64,000 nucleotides of DNA. Source: Steroidobacter denitrificans. GTDB lineage: Bacteria; Pseudomonadota; Gammaproteobacteria; Steroidobacterales; Steroidobacteraceae. Made by a program: the position numbers and the translations under genes. Numbering within the stretch: the stretch's first letter is position 1; the number at the start of each line of letters is the position of its first letter. The notes below the pieces were generated by a model that saw nothing but the letters and a program-made list of their open reading frames with translations, was not told the DNA's origin and did not search any database. The DNA lies in NCBI RefSeq assembly GCF_001579945.1, contig NZ_CP011971.1, positions 1,700,001-1,764,000 of the forward strand. The letters run 5' to 3'. This document shows, in pieces, positions 18,565 through 29,609 of this stretch.

Positions 18565-19372
18565 GCGCAGCGATCCTGATCGATGGGCAGCCGCCGCTGG
18601 AGGAGGCGCGGGCATTGCATGCATCTGAACGCGGTTTTCACTACGGGGACGGGGTGTTCGAAACTGCGCTGGTCCGCGATGAAAGGGTCCGCTTCCTGGA
18701 TGATCATTTGTCGCGCCTGGCGCATGGCTGCAAGAGCTTGAACATCCAAGCTCCGCGTCGCGCCGTATTGCAGGCGGATATCGCACGGCTCAGCACCGGC
18801 TGCGCCATGGGCATACTCAAAATCATCGTTTCCCGCGGTGCCGGCACACGCGGCTATCGTCCGGATGCGCATGCCGGCGAACCCACGCGCTTCGTAGCGA
18901 TGTATCCGGCGCTGCCCCGCGCGCCGGCACGCCCAATCCGTTTACGCTGGTGTGAAACCCGGCTGAGCCGCAATGCACGTCTGGCGGGGATCAAGCATCT
19001 CAATCGCCTGGAGCAGGTGCTGGCGCAAGCGGAGTGGCGCGATGATCGTATTGCTGAAGGCTTGATGCTGGATACCGAGGGTGAATTGGTGAGCGGCACT
19101 GCGAGCAACATATTTCTGTTGCGCGATGGGATGCTGGCGACACCGGATCTGCGTTTCTGTGGCGTACAGGGTGTCATGCGAGCACAGGTGATCCGCGCCG
19201 CAGCCGGCCTGGGGATCGCAGTGGTCGAGGAGCCGCTATGGCCGCATGATCTGGAACAGGCCAGCGAGGTATTCGTGACCAATGCCGTACGCGGCATTCG
19301 GCCGGTACAGGCGCTGGGAAATCTGCGCTGGAGTGAAACGACCGTGGCGTGCAGACTCAAGAAGGTGTTGGA

Positions 19373-19379
<7 letters not shown>
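18561..19379 (+). CDS. pabC: Aminodeoxychorismate lyase
   Basis: The 272-aa fold-type IV PLP enzyme releases pyruvate from aminodeoxychorismate to give 4-aminobenzoate. Visible features are ERGFHYGDGVFET, the PLP-binding lysine Lys145 in GIKHLNRLEQVL, and EGELVSGTASNIFL. It sits between pabB and mltG as in many gammaproteobacteria. Confidence 0.94.
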
Positions 19380-21174
<1,795 letters not shown>

Positions 21175-21176
21175 TC

Positions 21177-22337
21177 GTGGCCAGACCGACGGCAAAGACG
21201 CCGGCCAGGACCGCGAAGCACGCAGACGGCACGCAAACAGGTGCAGGATCCACGATCCCGGCGCCCCGTCTGCTGCCCTGGCAGATGCAGGCCAGCGAGC
21301 AACTGCAATTAGCCTGGCGCGCCGGACGCCTGCCGCATGCCTTGCTGGTACAGGGCGCCGAGGGCGTGGGTAAACGTGGCTTTGCCGCCTGGCTGGCGTG
21401 CGCCGTACTGTGCGATACGTCTCGGGAGCATGGACGGGCACCTGGTGCGTTCGGCGAATCCCTCCCCCCCCCCATCGCGGGCTCACCAGACGATCCGGAA
21501 GGCAGCCTGCAGGGCTGCGGACACTGCGCCAGTTGCCTGCTGATCCACGCGGGATCGCATCCCGATCTGGCATGGGTGGCGCCGGAGGAGGGCAAGCAGC
21601 AGATTTCCGTCGAGCAGGTGCGCGCGGCGATCGATCGCCTGGCCAAGACCAGCTACCGGCAAGGCTACAAGGTGGCCGTGCTCGAACCCGCTCACCAGAT
21701 GACGAGCGGCGCCGCCAACAGCATCCTCAAGACCCTGGAGGAACCGTCTTCCGGCAGCCTGCTGATCCTGCTGACTTCGCGAGCCTCGTCATTGTTGCCG
21801 ACCGTGCGCAGCCGATGTCAGAAGATCACGATTTCACGGCCCTCCAATCCGGAGGCCCTTGCATGGCTGGAGGCGCAGACAGGGCAGACCGCCGATGCCG
21901 CGCTACTGGAGTTCTCGGGCGGCGGTCCATTGCGAGCGCTGGAGTATGCGGAGCGGTTCGAGGCATTGGATTTACAGATGCAAAAAGACCTGGAGGAACT
22001 GCTCGGCGGGCACACCGATATCAGCCGTATTGCCGCCGAATGGGCCAAGGAGGCGCTGCCGGAACGCCTGATCTGGCTGGATCTATGGTTGATCTCGGTG
22101 GCGCGCGGGTCGCTTGCGGGAAATGCAGACCGGTTCACGTTCCCTGGGAGACGTGTGCACTTGCCAAGCTTGCCGCAGACGTTGAACATAAGCAGCGTTT
22201 ACGCTCTAGTGGATCGTTTGCGAACGCTGCGCGCGCAGTTGTCGCGCACGGCGCTGCAGCGCGAATTGGCCGTCGAATCCTGGCTGATCGGGCTCTTGGA
22301 TGTCCTGAGAGCCGCATATGTCGCTCAGCGCCGGTGA
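21177..22337 (+). CDS. holB: DNA polymerase III subunit delta'
   Basis: This 386-aa clamp-loader subunit starts at GTG 21177, two bases after tmk. It has a degenerate P-loop QGAEGVGKRG, the zinc-binding CGHCASCLLI region and LKTLEEPSSGSLLILLT, all typical of delta'. An N-terminal extension of about 35 residues and an insert encoded by a run of 10 C (SLPPPIAGS) are atypical. Confidence 0.9.
   Translation: MARPTAKTPARTAKHADGTQTGAGSTIPAPRLLPWQMQASEQLQLAWRAGRLPHALLVQGAEGVGKRGFAAWLACAVLCDTSREHGRAPGAFGESLPPPIAGSPDDPEGSLQGCGHCASCLLIHAGSHPDLAWVAPEEGKQQISVEQVRAAIDRLAKTSYRQGYKVAVLEPAHQMTSGAANSILKTLEEPSSGSLLILLTSRASSLLPTVRSRCQKITISRPSNPEALAWLEAQTGQTADAALLEFSGGGPLRALEYAERFEALDLQMQKDLEELLGGHTDISRIAAEWAKEALPERLIWLDLWLISVARGSLAGNADRFTFPGRRVHLPSLPQTLNISSVYALVDRLRTLRAQLSRTALQRELAVESWLIGLLDVLRAAYVAQRR
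21464..21473 (+). repeat. Run of 10 C inside holB
   Basis: Ten consecutive C residues encode the Pro run in an insert just before the zinc-binding cysteines of delta'. A one-base slip would frameshift an essential gene, so the tract is either tolerated at low error or reflects a recent expansion. Confidence 0.9.
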
Positions 22338-22498
22338 GCTACGGCAGTAGTCTGCGACGAGAGCGCCAGAAATAGATACGGTACGCCTGAGAACCAGAAA
22401 TCCGCAATCTGTCCGAGTCAGTGCAACGTGGTCCATTCCTGTCTTTCCCCCACTTCCAAACCACCCCTCTTCCCGAGCGCGGAACGGCGAGCGTGACC

Positions 22499-22849
22499 AT
22501 GCGTCAGCCCAGCAGCAAACCCGGTCTGCTGACCCTCACCATCAAGGACAAGAGCGCCTTGTACCTTGCGTACATGCCGTTCGTGAAGAACGGCGGTCTG
22601 TTCATTCCCACCAACAGCAACTATCGCCTGGGCGATGAAGTCTTCATGCTGCTCAATCTAATGGGCGAGGACGAAAAACTGCCCGTGGCCGGCCGGGTGA
22701 TCTGGATGACGCCCAGGGGGACGCAGGGCAGGCGCACCGTCGGTATCGGCGTGCAGTTCAGTGAGCAGGATCGAGGCAACACCCAGCGCAAGATCGAAAG
22801 CTATCTTGCCGGTGCTCTAGGTGGAGACAAGCCCACCCATACCATGTAG
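22499..22849 (+). CDS. PilZ domain protein
   Basis: The 116-aa protein resembles the PilZ protein of type IV pilus assembly that follows holB in Pseudomonas and Xanthomonas. It has FVKNGGLFIPTNSNYRLGDEVFMLL and VAGRVIWMTP...GIGVQF. The canonical c-di-GMP-binding RxxxR is not seen, as expected for the PilZ type that binds pilus partners instead. ATG 22499 is chosen; GTG 22493 is close. Confidence 0.82.
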   Translation: MRQPSSKPGLLTLTIKDKSALYLAYMPFVKNGGLFIPTNSNYRLGDEVFMLLNLMGEDEKLPVAGRVIWMTPRGTQGRRTVGIGVQFSEQDRGNTQRKIESYLAGALGGDKPTHTM

Positions 22850-22920
22850 CGTCCGGCCAAGCCGGCCACCGATTCCCGGACTCGATACCGCCCGCCAGTC
22901 AGCCAAATCATACGGAGCAC

Positions 22921-24039
22921 TCAGCTCGATGCATCAGAGGGCGATGTGTCCTGGAGAGCCTTCTCGTTCAGACCAGGCGAGATGCTTCTGTCCGTCGCCG
23001 CCAGCCCGTGACGCAGCACAGAGGCGCGAAAACCGCGTTCGGAAAGAATGTAGGCACCGGCCGAACTACGTCTGCTGGTGTCGCAACACACGACATAGTG
23101 GGTGTTGCGGTCCAATGACTTGAGCTTCAGACGAATAAAGTACAAGGGCAGATTCACCGCCCCTGGCATGTGATAGTTCTCGAACTCGCTGGGCAGACGC
23201 ACGTCCAGCCATTGCCCGCCCCGGGCAACGATGTCCTCGGCCTGCTGCAGATCCACCCACTCAAGCATGGGCTCGTTCAACAAGGTGCGAAAGTCCTCCT
23301 TGGACAGGCGCATCAAGGTGCCGTCGCTGGTCATGACTACGCTGGCATTGCGCCGCGCATCGGAAATGAGGGCTTCCTCGCCGAAGGTGTCGCCCATGCC
23401 GAGATCCGCCAACTTGATGCCTGCCTTGTTGAGCGGGGTCTCCCGCGTGACAGAGCAGGTGCCCTTGACGATCACATAGAAATAATCGCCTTCATCGCCT
23501 TGCTTGATGACCGTCTCGCCCGTACGCAGATCCACGCGCTGCATGCGCATGAAGATCGCCTGGATGTTCGCCGGCGGGACCTTGTGGAATGCCTTGGTTT
23601 GCAGCAGGGTGGTCATCCAGTCGTCGCTTGCCGGACCGGGATCGTCCACGCCATGCAGTTCGTTGACTTCATAGGAACCGGTCTGATCCCAGGTCAGCAT
23701 CATATCGAGCATGTTGCCGTCGATGCCGATATATTCGATACGGTCGGACACTACGCGCGCGCTGCAGCGGCGCGGGCTGGCAGCGGCGATGGGGTTGCGC
23801 GCTTCCGGGGAACCGCCGCGTATGATCATGATGGTACGGCCGTCCTGCAGCAATTCGAGTACGCCGCTGATCAGGTAGTAGGTGTACTTGTCGGCTTCGC
23901 CCTGTTTGAACAGAAGGCGTCCGGCGCCCAGTTCCTGCAGCGAAGTTCTGCGCGCCAGCGACTGCAGGTTCTCGGACTTCAGCCCATCGAGTGGTGAAAA
24001 TGACCGCAGCAGGCCAAGTTCGAGCGGCTTGCTCTCCAT
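22921..24039 (-). CDS. Cyclic-nucleotide-binding domain and rhodanese fusion protein
   Basis: The 372-aa protein appears to have two cyclic-nucleotide-binding-like modules: residues about 10-80, more degenerate, and about 150-260 with GETVIKQGDEGDYFYVIVKG and GDTFGEEALI. A C-terminal rhodanese domain follows (WLDVRLPSEFENYHMPGAVNLP, active loop CCDTSRRS). No helix-turn-helix is visible, so it is probably a sensor or sulfur-transfer protein rather than a CRP-like regulator. The ATG at 24039 has GGAG 4 bases upstream; an ATG at 24099 gives a longer form. Its role is unknown. Confidence 0.8.
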   Translation of the reverse strand: MESKPLELGLLRSFSPLDGLKSENLQSLARRTSLQELGAGRLLFKQGEADKYTYYLISGVLELLQDGRTIMIIRGGSPEARNPIAAASPRRCSARVVSDRIEYIGIDGNMLDMMLTWDQTGSYEVNELHGVDDPGPASDDWMTTLLQTKAFHKVPPANIQAIFMRMQRVDLRTGETVIKQGDEGDYFYVIVKGTCSVTRETPLNKAGIKLADLGMGDTFGEEALISDARRNASVVMTSDGTLMRLSKEDFRTLLNEPMLEWVDLQQAEDIVARGGQWLDVRLPSEFENYHMPGAVNLPLYFIRLKLKSLDRNTHYVVCCDTSRRSSAGAYILSERGFRASVLRHGLAATDRSISPGLNEKALQDTSPSDASS

Positions 24040-24309
24040 GTGTCTCCAACCAAGAGCGGCCGCAGATCGCGCATTCCCGGCCCGGATCTCAGGATGCAAG
24101 GCCCAGAATGATCACAAGCGGAGCGCTCAGCAGCGGCGTGAGCGGACGGTTTTTCGAGAGGCGAATGTTAGCACAGGCTATTTTCGCCGGATCTCATAGG
24201 CGCCGCCGGAGCTCCGCGGGGCGCCGCATACCGCGGGTTGCATACCCTGGTGCGTCCGCACGCTTCGAAACGGGTGCGCGCACGCCGGCAAGCGCAATCA
24301 CCGGCTCGA

Positions 24310-26355
24310 TCAGCGCAGCGCCGACCAACCCGCATCCGCCGCGAAACGTTCCCCATGCGACTCACGCAGTTTCTCGAGGCAGGCCAGGATCTCCGTCACG
24401 CCCCTCTGACGGGCATAGCGCAGAGGGCCGCCCAGGAACGGTGCGAAACCGGCGCCGAAAATGACGCCCGCGTCCACCAGATCCTCATCCTCCACCACCT
24501 GCTCGCGCAGCACGGCCACGGCTTCGTTGATCAGCGGCAGCAGCAGGCGGTCCTGCAGATCCTCAGGAGCCGCAGCGGCACCGGCGGAGGGCTTCACCGG
24601 TTTGCCGTCACGCCAGACATAGAAGCCTTCACCGGTTTTTTTGCCAAGTTTCCCCAAGGCCTGTCTCGTGGTCAAAAGGGTCGGTAACTGGATGTCCGGA
24701 GCCAGAAACACCTGGCTGACCCCGGCGATCACGTCCAGGCCGACCATGTCAGCCAGTTCGATGGGCCCCATGGGCATGCCGAATGCCTCCGCAGCCCGGT
24801 CGATATGGATGAGCGCAATACCTTCCTCGGCCGCACGCAGAGCTTCGCCCAAATAAGGCATCAGGACGCGGTTCACCAGGAAACCGGGAGAACTACGGCA
24901 GGGTAGGGGCAGCTTGTCGAGACGGCGCGCGAAGGCAAGCCCGGCTCGCAGCACGCCGGCGTCGGTATCGCGTGTATGGATGACTTCCACCAGCGGCATA
25001 TGTGCCACCGGGTTGAAAAAATGCAGTCCGATGAGCCTCCGGGGCGCCGCCAGTTTGTCTGCCAACCGTTCCAGCACGATGCTGGAGGTGTTGGTGGCCA
25101 GTAGCGCACTCGATTTCAGGCGCGGTTCCACCTCCGCATACAGCGATTGCTTGGCCTCCAGATTTTCGAAGATCGCCTCGATCACCACGTCCGCATGTGC
25201 GACGCCTTGCCCCTCGACATCCATACGCAGACGCGCCGAGGCTGCTGCACGCCGGGCCTCATCCTGATATCGCTTCTCGAACAATCGCTGTGCACGTTCC
25301 AGCGCGGGCTTCACGTATTCCACAGCGCGATCCTGCAGGGTGACCGTCAGACCTCGCAGTGCGCACCAACTGGCGATATCTCCGCCCATCACGCCGGCAC
25401 CTATCACGTGCACGTGCTGGACGGGTTCCTTGCCGGCTTGGTTGGCATCCGTTCTACCCAGGGATTTGAGCCGATCCTGCAGAAAGAATACCCGCACCAG
25501 ATTTCGGGAAGTGGGCGAACACAACAGCCGTGCCATGGAGTGCGCTTCCGCCTCATAGGCACGTTCGCCGCGTCCGCCATGGCGCTGCCACAGATCGACC
25601 AGGGCGTAGGGTGCCGGGTAGTGCGCGGGACGTACCTGGCGGGCCACCCGCGAACGCAGCTGTCCGGCGACGATCGGCCGCAGCGCTGCACTATTGAGCA
25701 GGCGATTCTTGAGGGAAACCCGCCGCCTGGGCGGCGGATGGGTCGCAAGTACGCGTGCCTGAGCAGCCAATTCCCGGGGCGGGGAAAGACGGTCTACCAA
25801 TCCCAGCTGTAACGCTTGTTTCGGCCGAACCATGCGTCCTGTCAGCATAAGGTCCAGTGCCGCGATCGGGCCGGTGAGCTGCACCGCCCGGACAGTACCC
25901 CCGAACCCCGGATGCACCCCCAACTGCACTTCGGGAAAACCCAAGGTTGCGGATACTTCGTCCGCCAGGACGCGATAGCGGCATGCCAGTGCCATTTCCA
26001 GCCCGCCTCCGAGCGCATGGCCGTTGATGGCCGCCACGGTGACGCATTTCAGGGCGGCGAGCCGATCCAGAACCCGCTGGCCGGCGCGAATCAGGGCATA
26101 GGCCTGTTCCGGAGTGTCGATGTCGAGGAATTCCTTGATGTCGGCGCCGGCGATGAAGCCCTGCTTGGCAGAGGTCAGGATCAGAGCTTTCGGCAGGTTC
26201 GCCTCGATGTGTGCCAGCTGCTCGCCGAGTTGCTCCATGACGTCGCGCGACAGGCTGTTGGTCGAAGCACCCACCTTGTCCAGCGACAGCCAGGCCAGCC
26301 CTTCCGTATCCGTCTGCAGCCGCCAGTGTGCAGGACGGTGTGCCGTATCGGTCAT
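24310..26355 (-). CDS. Bifunctional enoyl-CoA hydratase / 3-hydroxyacyl-CoA dehydrogenase
   Basis: The 681-aa FadB/FadJ-like enzyme catalyses two steps of fatty-acid beta-oxidation. The N-terminal crotonase domain has AGADIKEF, NGHALGGGLE and LGFPEVQLGVHPGFGGT. The NAD-binding domain begins near residue 319 with GAGVMGGDIA, and HFFNPVAHMPLVEVI is the dehydrogenase signature. ATG 26355 has GGAG 6 bases upstream; ATG 26367 is an alternative. No thiolase gene is adjacent, so it is not a fadBA operon. Confidence 0.9.
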   Translation of the reverse strand: MTDTAHRPAHWRLQTDTEGLAWLSLDKVGASTNSLSRDVMEQLGEQLAHIEANLPKALILTSAKQGFIAGADIKEFLDIDTPEQAYALIRAGQRVLDRLAALKCVTVAAINGHALGGGLEMALACRYRVLADEVSATLGFPEVQLGVHPGFGGTVRAVQLTGPIAALDLMLTGRMVRPKQALQLGLVDRLSPPRELAAQARVLATHPPPRRRVSLKNRLLNSAALRPIVAGQLRSRVARQVRPAHYPAPYALVDLWQRHGGRGERAYEAEAHSMARLLCSPTSRNLVRVFFLQDRLKSLGRTDANQAGKEPVQHVHVIGAGVMGGDIASWCALRGLTVTLQDRAVEYVKPALERAQRLFEKRYQDEARRAAASARLRMDVEGQGVAHADVVIEAIFENLEAKQSLYAEVEPRLKSSALLATNTSSIVLERLADKLAAPRRLIGLHFFNPVAHMPLVEVIHTRDTDAGVLRAGLAFARRLDKLPLPCRSSPGFLVNRVLMPYLGEALRAAEEGIALIHIDRAAEAFGMPMGPIELADMVGLDVIAGVSQVFLAPDIQLPTLLTTRQALGKLGKKTGEGFYVWRDGKPVKPSAGAAAAPEDLQDRLLLPLINEAVAVLREQVVEDEDLVDAGVIFGAGFAPFLGGPLRYARQRGVTEILACLEKLRESHGERFAADAGWSALR

Positions 26356-26453
26356 CGTAGGCTCCATGAAGGGTCTCTCAGGAAGAACGATTCGGGGACG
26401 GGTCGTGTTCGGGGCAAGTTCCTGGAGGCCGAATGATCGGAACGGTCAACTCT

Positions 26454-27200
26454 TCAGAAGGCTGCGCTGCGGATATCAAAGTCGCAGATCAGCGGCCGGT
26501 GATCCGAGTGTCGCACATCCGGCACATCGAAGCGGGAAATCGCAATGTCGTTCGAATACAGTACGAAGTCCAGCTCCTTGCGAGGATTGCGGCTGGGGTA
26601 GGAGGGCAATCCCAGCCGATTGGCGTTCTTGAGGCCGGAGGCTTCCATGAACAGGAAGATTTCATGGTCGCCCCAGAACGTGTTGAAATCCCCGGCGACG
26701 ATCACCGGCTTGCGCGAGCGTTTCACCAATTCATGCAGGTGACGTAGCTGATCGTGACGGTGGCGGAATTTCAAAGACAGATGCACCAGGAAGATAGCGA
26801 CTTCCTCGAGTTCGAGTTCGATGATCAGGCGCTTGATACCGGTCTCGAAATAATGAAAACGCTCGCCTTCCACCCGCGGCGCAGCCAGGAAGGCGTTGCC
26901 CTGTTTGCGCACGATCGGCACCCGCTGGTTGAGCGAGCTCGTGCCATACTTGCACTGATAGGTTGAATAGTGCCCCAGCGAATCGGCGATCTGCTGGGCC
27001 TGATTCACCAGACCGGAACGGATCGAGCCGGTGTCGATTTCGATGAGCCCGACCAGGTCCGGATCCAGGGACTTCAGGTATGCGGTGATGCGTTCGAGTA
27101 CCCGCGAATTGCTGCGCAGATAGCCCGCACCTGGCACGGGAAGATGAAAGGTAGGGCCAGTACCCGTGGCATAGCGGATGTTGTACAAGACAAAACGCAT
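26454..27200 (-). CDS. Endonuclease/exonuclease/phosphatase family hydrolase
   Basis: The 248-aa protein has the DNase I-like fold: MRFVLYNIRYATG at the start, a metal-binding Glu in LVGLIEIDTGS, PVIVAGDFNTFWGD and the closing VRHSDHRPLICDF. The substrate (DNA, phosphoinositide-like or other phosphoester) cannot be told from sequence. No signal peptide is seen, so it is cytoplasmic. It is divergent from the TIR-like gene. Confidence 0.82.
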   Translation of the reverse strand: MRFVLYNIRYATGTGPTFHLPVPGAGYLRSNSRVLERITAYLKSLDPDLVGLIEIDTGSIRSGLVNQAQQIADSLGHYSTYQCKYGTSSLNQRVPIVRKQGNAFLAAPRVEGERFHYFETGIKRLIIELELEEVAIFLVHLSLKFRHRHDQLRHLHELVKRSRKPVIVAGDFNTFWGDHEIFLFMEASGLKNANRLGLPSYPSRNPRKELDFVLYSNDIAISRFDVPDVRHSDHRPLICDFDIRSAAF

Positions 27201-27377
27201 CGTGGCGGCTGGCGCAGGCGATATCGGCTAAATCGTGATGGGCGCATTTTACCTTACAGCTGCGCTCCACGCTGGCTTGCGGACGGTCGCCCCTTCCCGA
27301 GGCGGATTCCTGGATTAGAATGCGGGCTTAGTGAACGAAAGCAAACGCTGCGCGACGAGCGCTGCGGGGGGCGTCAA

Positions 27378-27839
27378 GTGGGCAGCATTTCCCAGCAGGA
27401 TCCGGTACGTGTATTCGTGAGCCACGCGTTCGAGGCATCGGACGACTATCATCGTGTGTTCGAATACCTGGAAAGTTCTCACAACTTCTATTATCGCAAT
27501 TGCAGCGATCCGGAGAGCAAAGCCGGAGCCGACCGCGAGGCGCAGAAGGAGGAACTGCGCAAACAGATAAATCTGGCGGAGTGCATCATCATTCCCTCGG
27601 GGCAGTACGAGCGCTATCGTGACTGGATCGACTTTCAGCTCAACTGCGCCAAGGGTTTCAATAAACGGGTCATCGTACTGGAGACCTTCGGCGTGAAGCA
27701 GAAGCTGCCGGTGCAGCTGGAAGCGCTGGCGGACGAAGTCATCGAATGGAACGAGCGCGAAATCGCCGATGCGATCCGGCGCCAGGCTCGCCACGAAGAT
27801 ACGGCGCGCTGGGACGTCATCGAATTCAAGCTGGACTAA
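27378..27839 (+). CDS. ThsB-like TIR-domain protein (MTH538/DUF1863 type)
   Basis: The 153-aa protein is a single TIR-like domain. VRVFVSHAFEASDDYHRVFEYL is the first strand and helix. IILPSG-type IIIPSGQYERYRDWIDFQL and AKGFNKRVIVLETFG match the ThsB family of Thoeris defence systems, where TIR proteins turn NAD+ into signalling molecules after phage sensing. No ThsA-type effector is adjacent; the next gene is a convergent unknown. The GTG at 27378 is the only plausible start, with a G-rich ribosome site. Function is inferred from family resemblance only. Confidence 0.7.
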   Translation: MGSISQQDPVRVFVSHAFEASDDYHRVFEYLESSHNFYYRNCSDPESKAGADREAQKEELRKQINLAECIIIPSGQYERYRDWIDFQLNCAKGFNKRVIVLETFGVKQKLPVQLEALADEVIEWNEREIADAIRRQARHEDTARWDVIEFKLD

Positions 27840-27870
27840 GCGAAACGATCACACCGCGACGAAAGCCGGT

Positions 27871-28206
27871 TCAGCCTTCGCCGACAGCCCGCAGTTTGGG
27901 GCGCTGCATCGTCTGCTGACGAGACAATGTGTCGAGCATGCCGACGATGCGTACCGCGATTCCGCCGGCTTCCCTGTCCGACATTTTGCGCACCGTGGCC
28001 TGCACCGCAGTTTCGCCACGCAAGGGGGGCACACTGCACATGCAGCTCGACAGGTGCGAGAATTCATCGCGGATTTCTTTCGGCAACTCCTCGTGATCCA
28101 GATCAGCCAGGTGGTTGCGGTAGGCTTCCACCAGTCGATGCTTGATCGGGCCGGCCGACGCAAGAATGATCGTGGCCGCGAAAATATGCTCCCAGGCGGT
28201 GCTCAT
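27871..28206 (-). CDS. Hypothetical protein, 111 aa
   Basis: This alpha-helical cytoplasmic protein was not recognised. It begins MSTAWEHIFAATIILASAG and contains AYRNHLADLDHEELPKEI and two adjacent cysteines in SSCMCSVPP. The ATG at 28206 has GGGAG 8 bases upstream; ATG 28221 is an alternative. It ends 31 bases from the end of the TIR-like gene in convergent orientation, so the two may share a terminator but not a transcript. Confidence 0.6.
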   Translation of the reverse strand: MSTAWEHIFAATIILASAGPIKHRLVEAYRNHLADLDHEELPKEIRDEFSHLSSCMCSVPPLRGETAVQATVRKMSDREAGGIAVRIVGMLDTLSRQQTMQRPKLRAVGEG

Positions 28207-28525
28207 CCAATTCACTCCCATCAAGTGCCCCAGAGGCGGATCCGCACGCCGCTGTCGCGCGAGAGACGGCCAGATCGATCGGCAGCGCACAGCGGCGGGA
28301 AAGCTTAGAAAGTACTTTAATACCCTGTGGCTTTTCTTACGGCCACTCAGGCATCTATAGCTGGAATATACTCCAGCTTATTCGAAAGGCAAGATGCTCT
28401 GGAAGGGTTTTATCAACAATTAATCTTCGGAACACAGCGCTTCGGCATGACGCGGCAAGGTTGCCACGCTGCGCATCACGCGTCTGCCATCGCGGGTTCA
28501 GGCCCGTGCGGTATCGCAGATCGCG

Positions 28526-28545
28526 GGTCTTGCTTGTTCAAGACC
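28526..28545. repeat. Short inverted repeat
   Basis: GGTCTTG at 28526-28532 and CAAGACC at 28539-28545 form a perfect 7-bp stem with a 6-base loop, 13 bases before the large hairpin. Confidence 0.7.
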
Positions 28546-28558
28546 GTCCTGAGGTGCC

Positions 28559-28627
28559 AGTCCCGCCCATGGTTCTTGCCGGCCGTGAATCCCGAAGGCA
28601 CGGCCGGCAGGAACCATGGGCGGGACT
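28559..28627. repeat. 29-bp inverted repeat (large hairpin)
   Basis: The arms are 28559-28587 (starting AGTCCCGCCCATGG) and 28599-28627 (ending CCATGGGCGGGACT). They pair over 29 positions with one G-T wobble and an 11-base loop (AATCCCGAAGG). No T-run follows on either strand and no transposase flanks it. It could be a small palindromic mobile element, a structured RNA or a protein-binding cruciform. Confidence 0.85.
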
Positions 28628-28787
28628 GTACTTCTATGCGATCATGAAATCGTGGGCGATCATGGAGCTGTGGGGCTCACGCCGATCGTAGCGCCGACAT
28701 GCCTTTCATCGCAGGCCGTGCGCCTGTCGGATTTTTCCTGATTTTCGCCTGGGCTGAAATCCCTGGCCCCACCTGCCGGAGAACCTC

Positions 28788-29066
28788 ATGAGCGGAGTCA
28801 GCGCCGTCGTCCTGATCAAGGCCGAAACCGGCCTCGTCAATGAACTTGCCCAGCAGTTGGCCCGATTGCCGGGGGTCACCGAAGTATTCTCGGTCGCGGG
28901 CCGATACGACCTGGTCGCCCTGGTACGGGTGCGCGAAAATGAAGATCTGGCCGAGGTCATCAGCCATCAGATCCGCAAGCTGGAAGGTGTCATCGGCACC
29001 GAAACCCTGATCGCATTCCGGGTCTACACCAAGGAGCAGCTCGCCGCGGTGGTAGATGTGGATTAG
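28788..29066 (+). CDS. Stand-alone Lrp/AsnC ligand-binding domain protein
   Basis: The 92-aa protein consists only of the RAM (ligand-binding) domain of Lrp/AsnC regulators. AVVLIKAETGLVNELAQQL and GRYDLVALVRVRENEDLAEV are visible, with no DNA-binding helix-turn-helix. Such proteins form oligomers, and some bind amino acids or modulate full-length Lrp proteins. It is monocistronic. Confidence 0.82.
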   Translation: MSGVSAVVLIKAETGLVNELAQQLARLPGVTEVFSVAGRYDLVALVRVRENEDLAEVISHQIRKLEGVIGTETLIAFRVYTKEQLAAVVDVD

Positions 29067-29312
29067 ATCGAAAGGATCACCACCGCCCAAATAAACCGGG
29101 ACCGGGCTACATGTCGGATCGCTGATCGAGGAGGGCGGGAAGGTACCCCCGAACTGGAGACACACTCAATTTGGGTTGAAGGAACCGCTAAAAACCGGCT
29201 TATTGTGGAAAAATTAGTGAATATAAACAATATATAGCAATGAATTTATAGAAATAAACTTAGAGTTGACCGCCCGCTCTGATCGCGATGCGGACGCCAT
29301 TTTTTGAAAGTG

Positions 29313-29519
29313 TTATTGGACCGTGAATCCGATATGCAAGGTGACCTGCCAGTATGCAATTTTGCCGTCGTCGATATTACCGCGGGTTTCGATGACCTTG
29401 AACCAGCGCATGTTGCTGACGCTATCGGACGCTTTTTCGATAGCGATGCGAATGGCATCGTCAGCACTCTTGCGTGAAGAGCCGGTGATCTCGATCGTCT
29501 TGTAGACATGATCGTTCAT
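29313..29519 (-). CDS. Dodecin, flavin-binding dodecamer
   Basis: The 68-aa dodecin forms a dodecameric shell that stores or buffers flavin or CoA. The conserved pattern is MNDHVYKTIEITGSS...SADDAIRIAIEKAS...RWFKVIETRG, then YWQVTLHIGF. The tryptophan in RWFKV is the flavin-stacking residue. A strong AGGAGG lies 6 bases before the ATG at 29519. Confidence 0.93.
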   Translation of the reverse strand: MNDHVYKTIEITGSSRKSADDAIRIAIEKASDSVSNMRWFKVIETRGNIDDGKIAYWQVTLHIGFTVQ

Positions 29520-29609
29520 GGTGTCCTCCTGTCGGGAAATATCGCTGCGTAGATATATTGAATAGCAGAGCACATGAATAATGGAAATGGGGAATTGCGC
29601 TCATCCTTG

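Larger units (their letters stand above)
28207..28787. other. 580-base intergenic region with two hairpins
   Basis: No convincing coding region is seen. The left part is moderately AT-rich with AAAGTACTTTAATA near 28309. The centre holds two inverted repeats listed separately. The right part leads into the stand-alone Lrp-domain gene. Confidence 0.6.

Noticed and set aside
26970-27377. Long upstream extension of the TIR-like reading frame.
   Set aside because: It lies antisense to the EEP hydrolase gene and is not TIR-like; GTG 27378 fits the domain.
28300-28640. CRISPR array or repeat cluster around the hairpins.
   Set aside because: There are single inverted repeats only, with no direct repeats separated by spacers.
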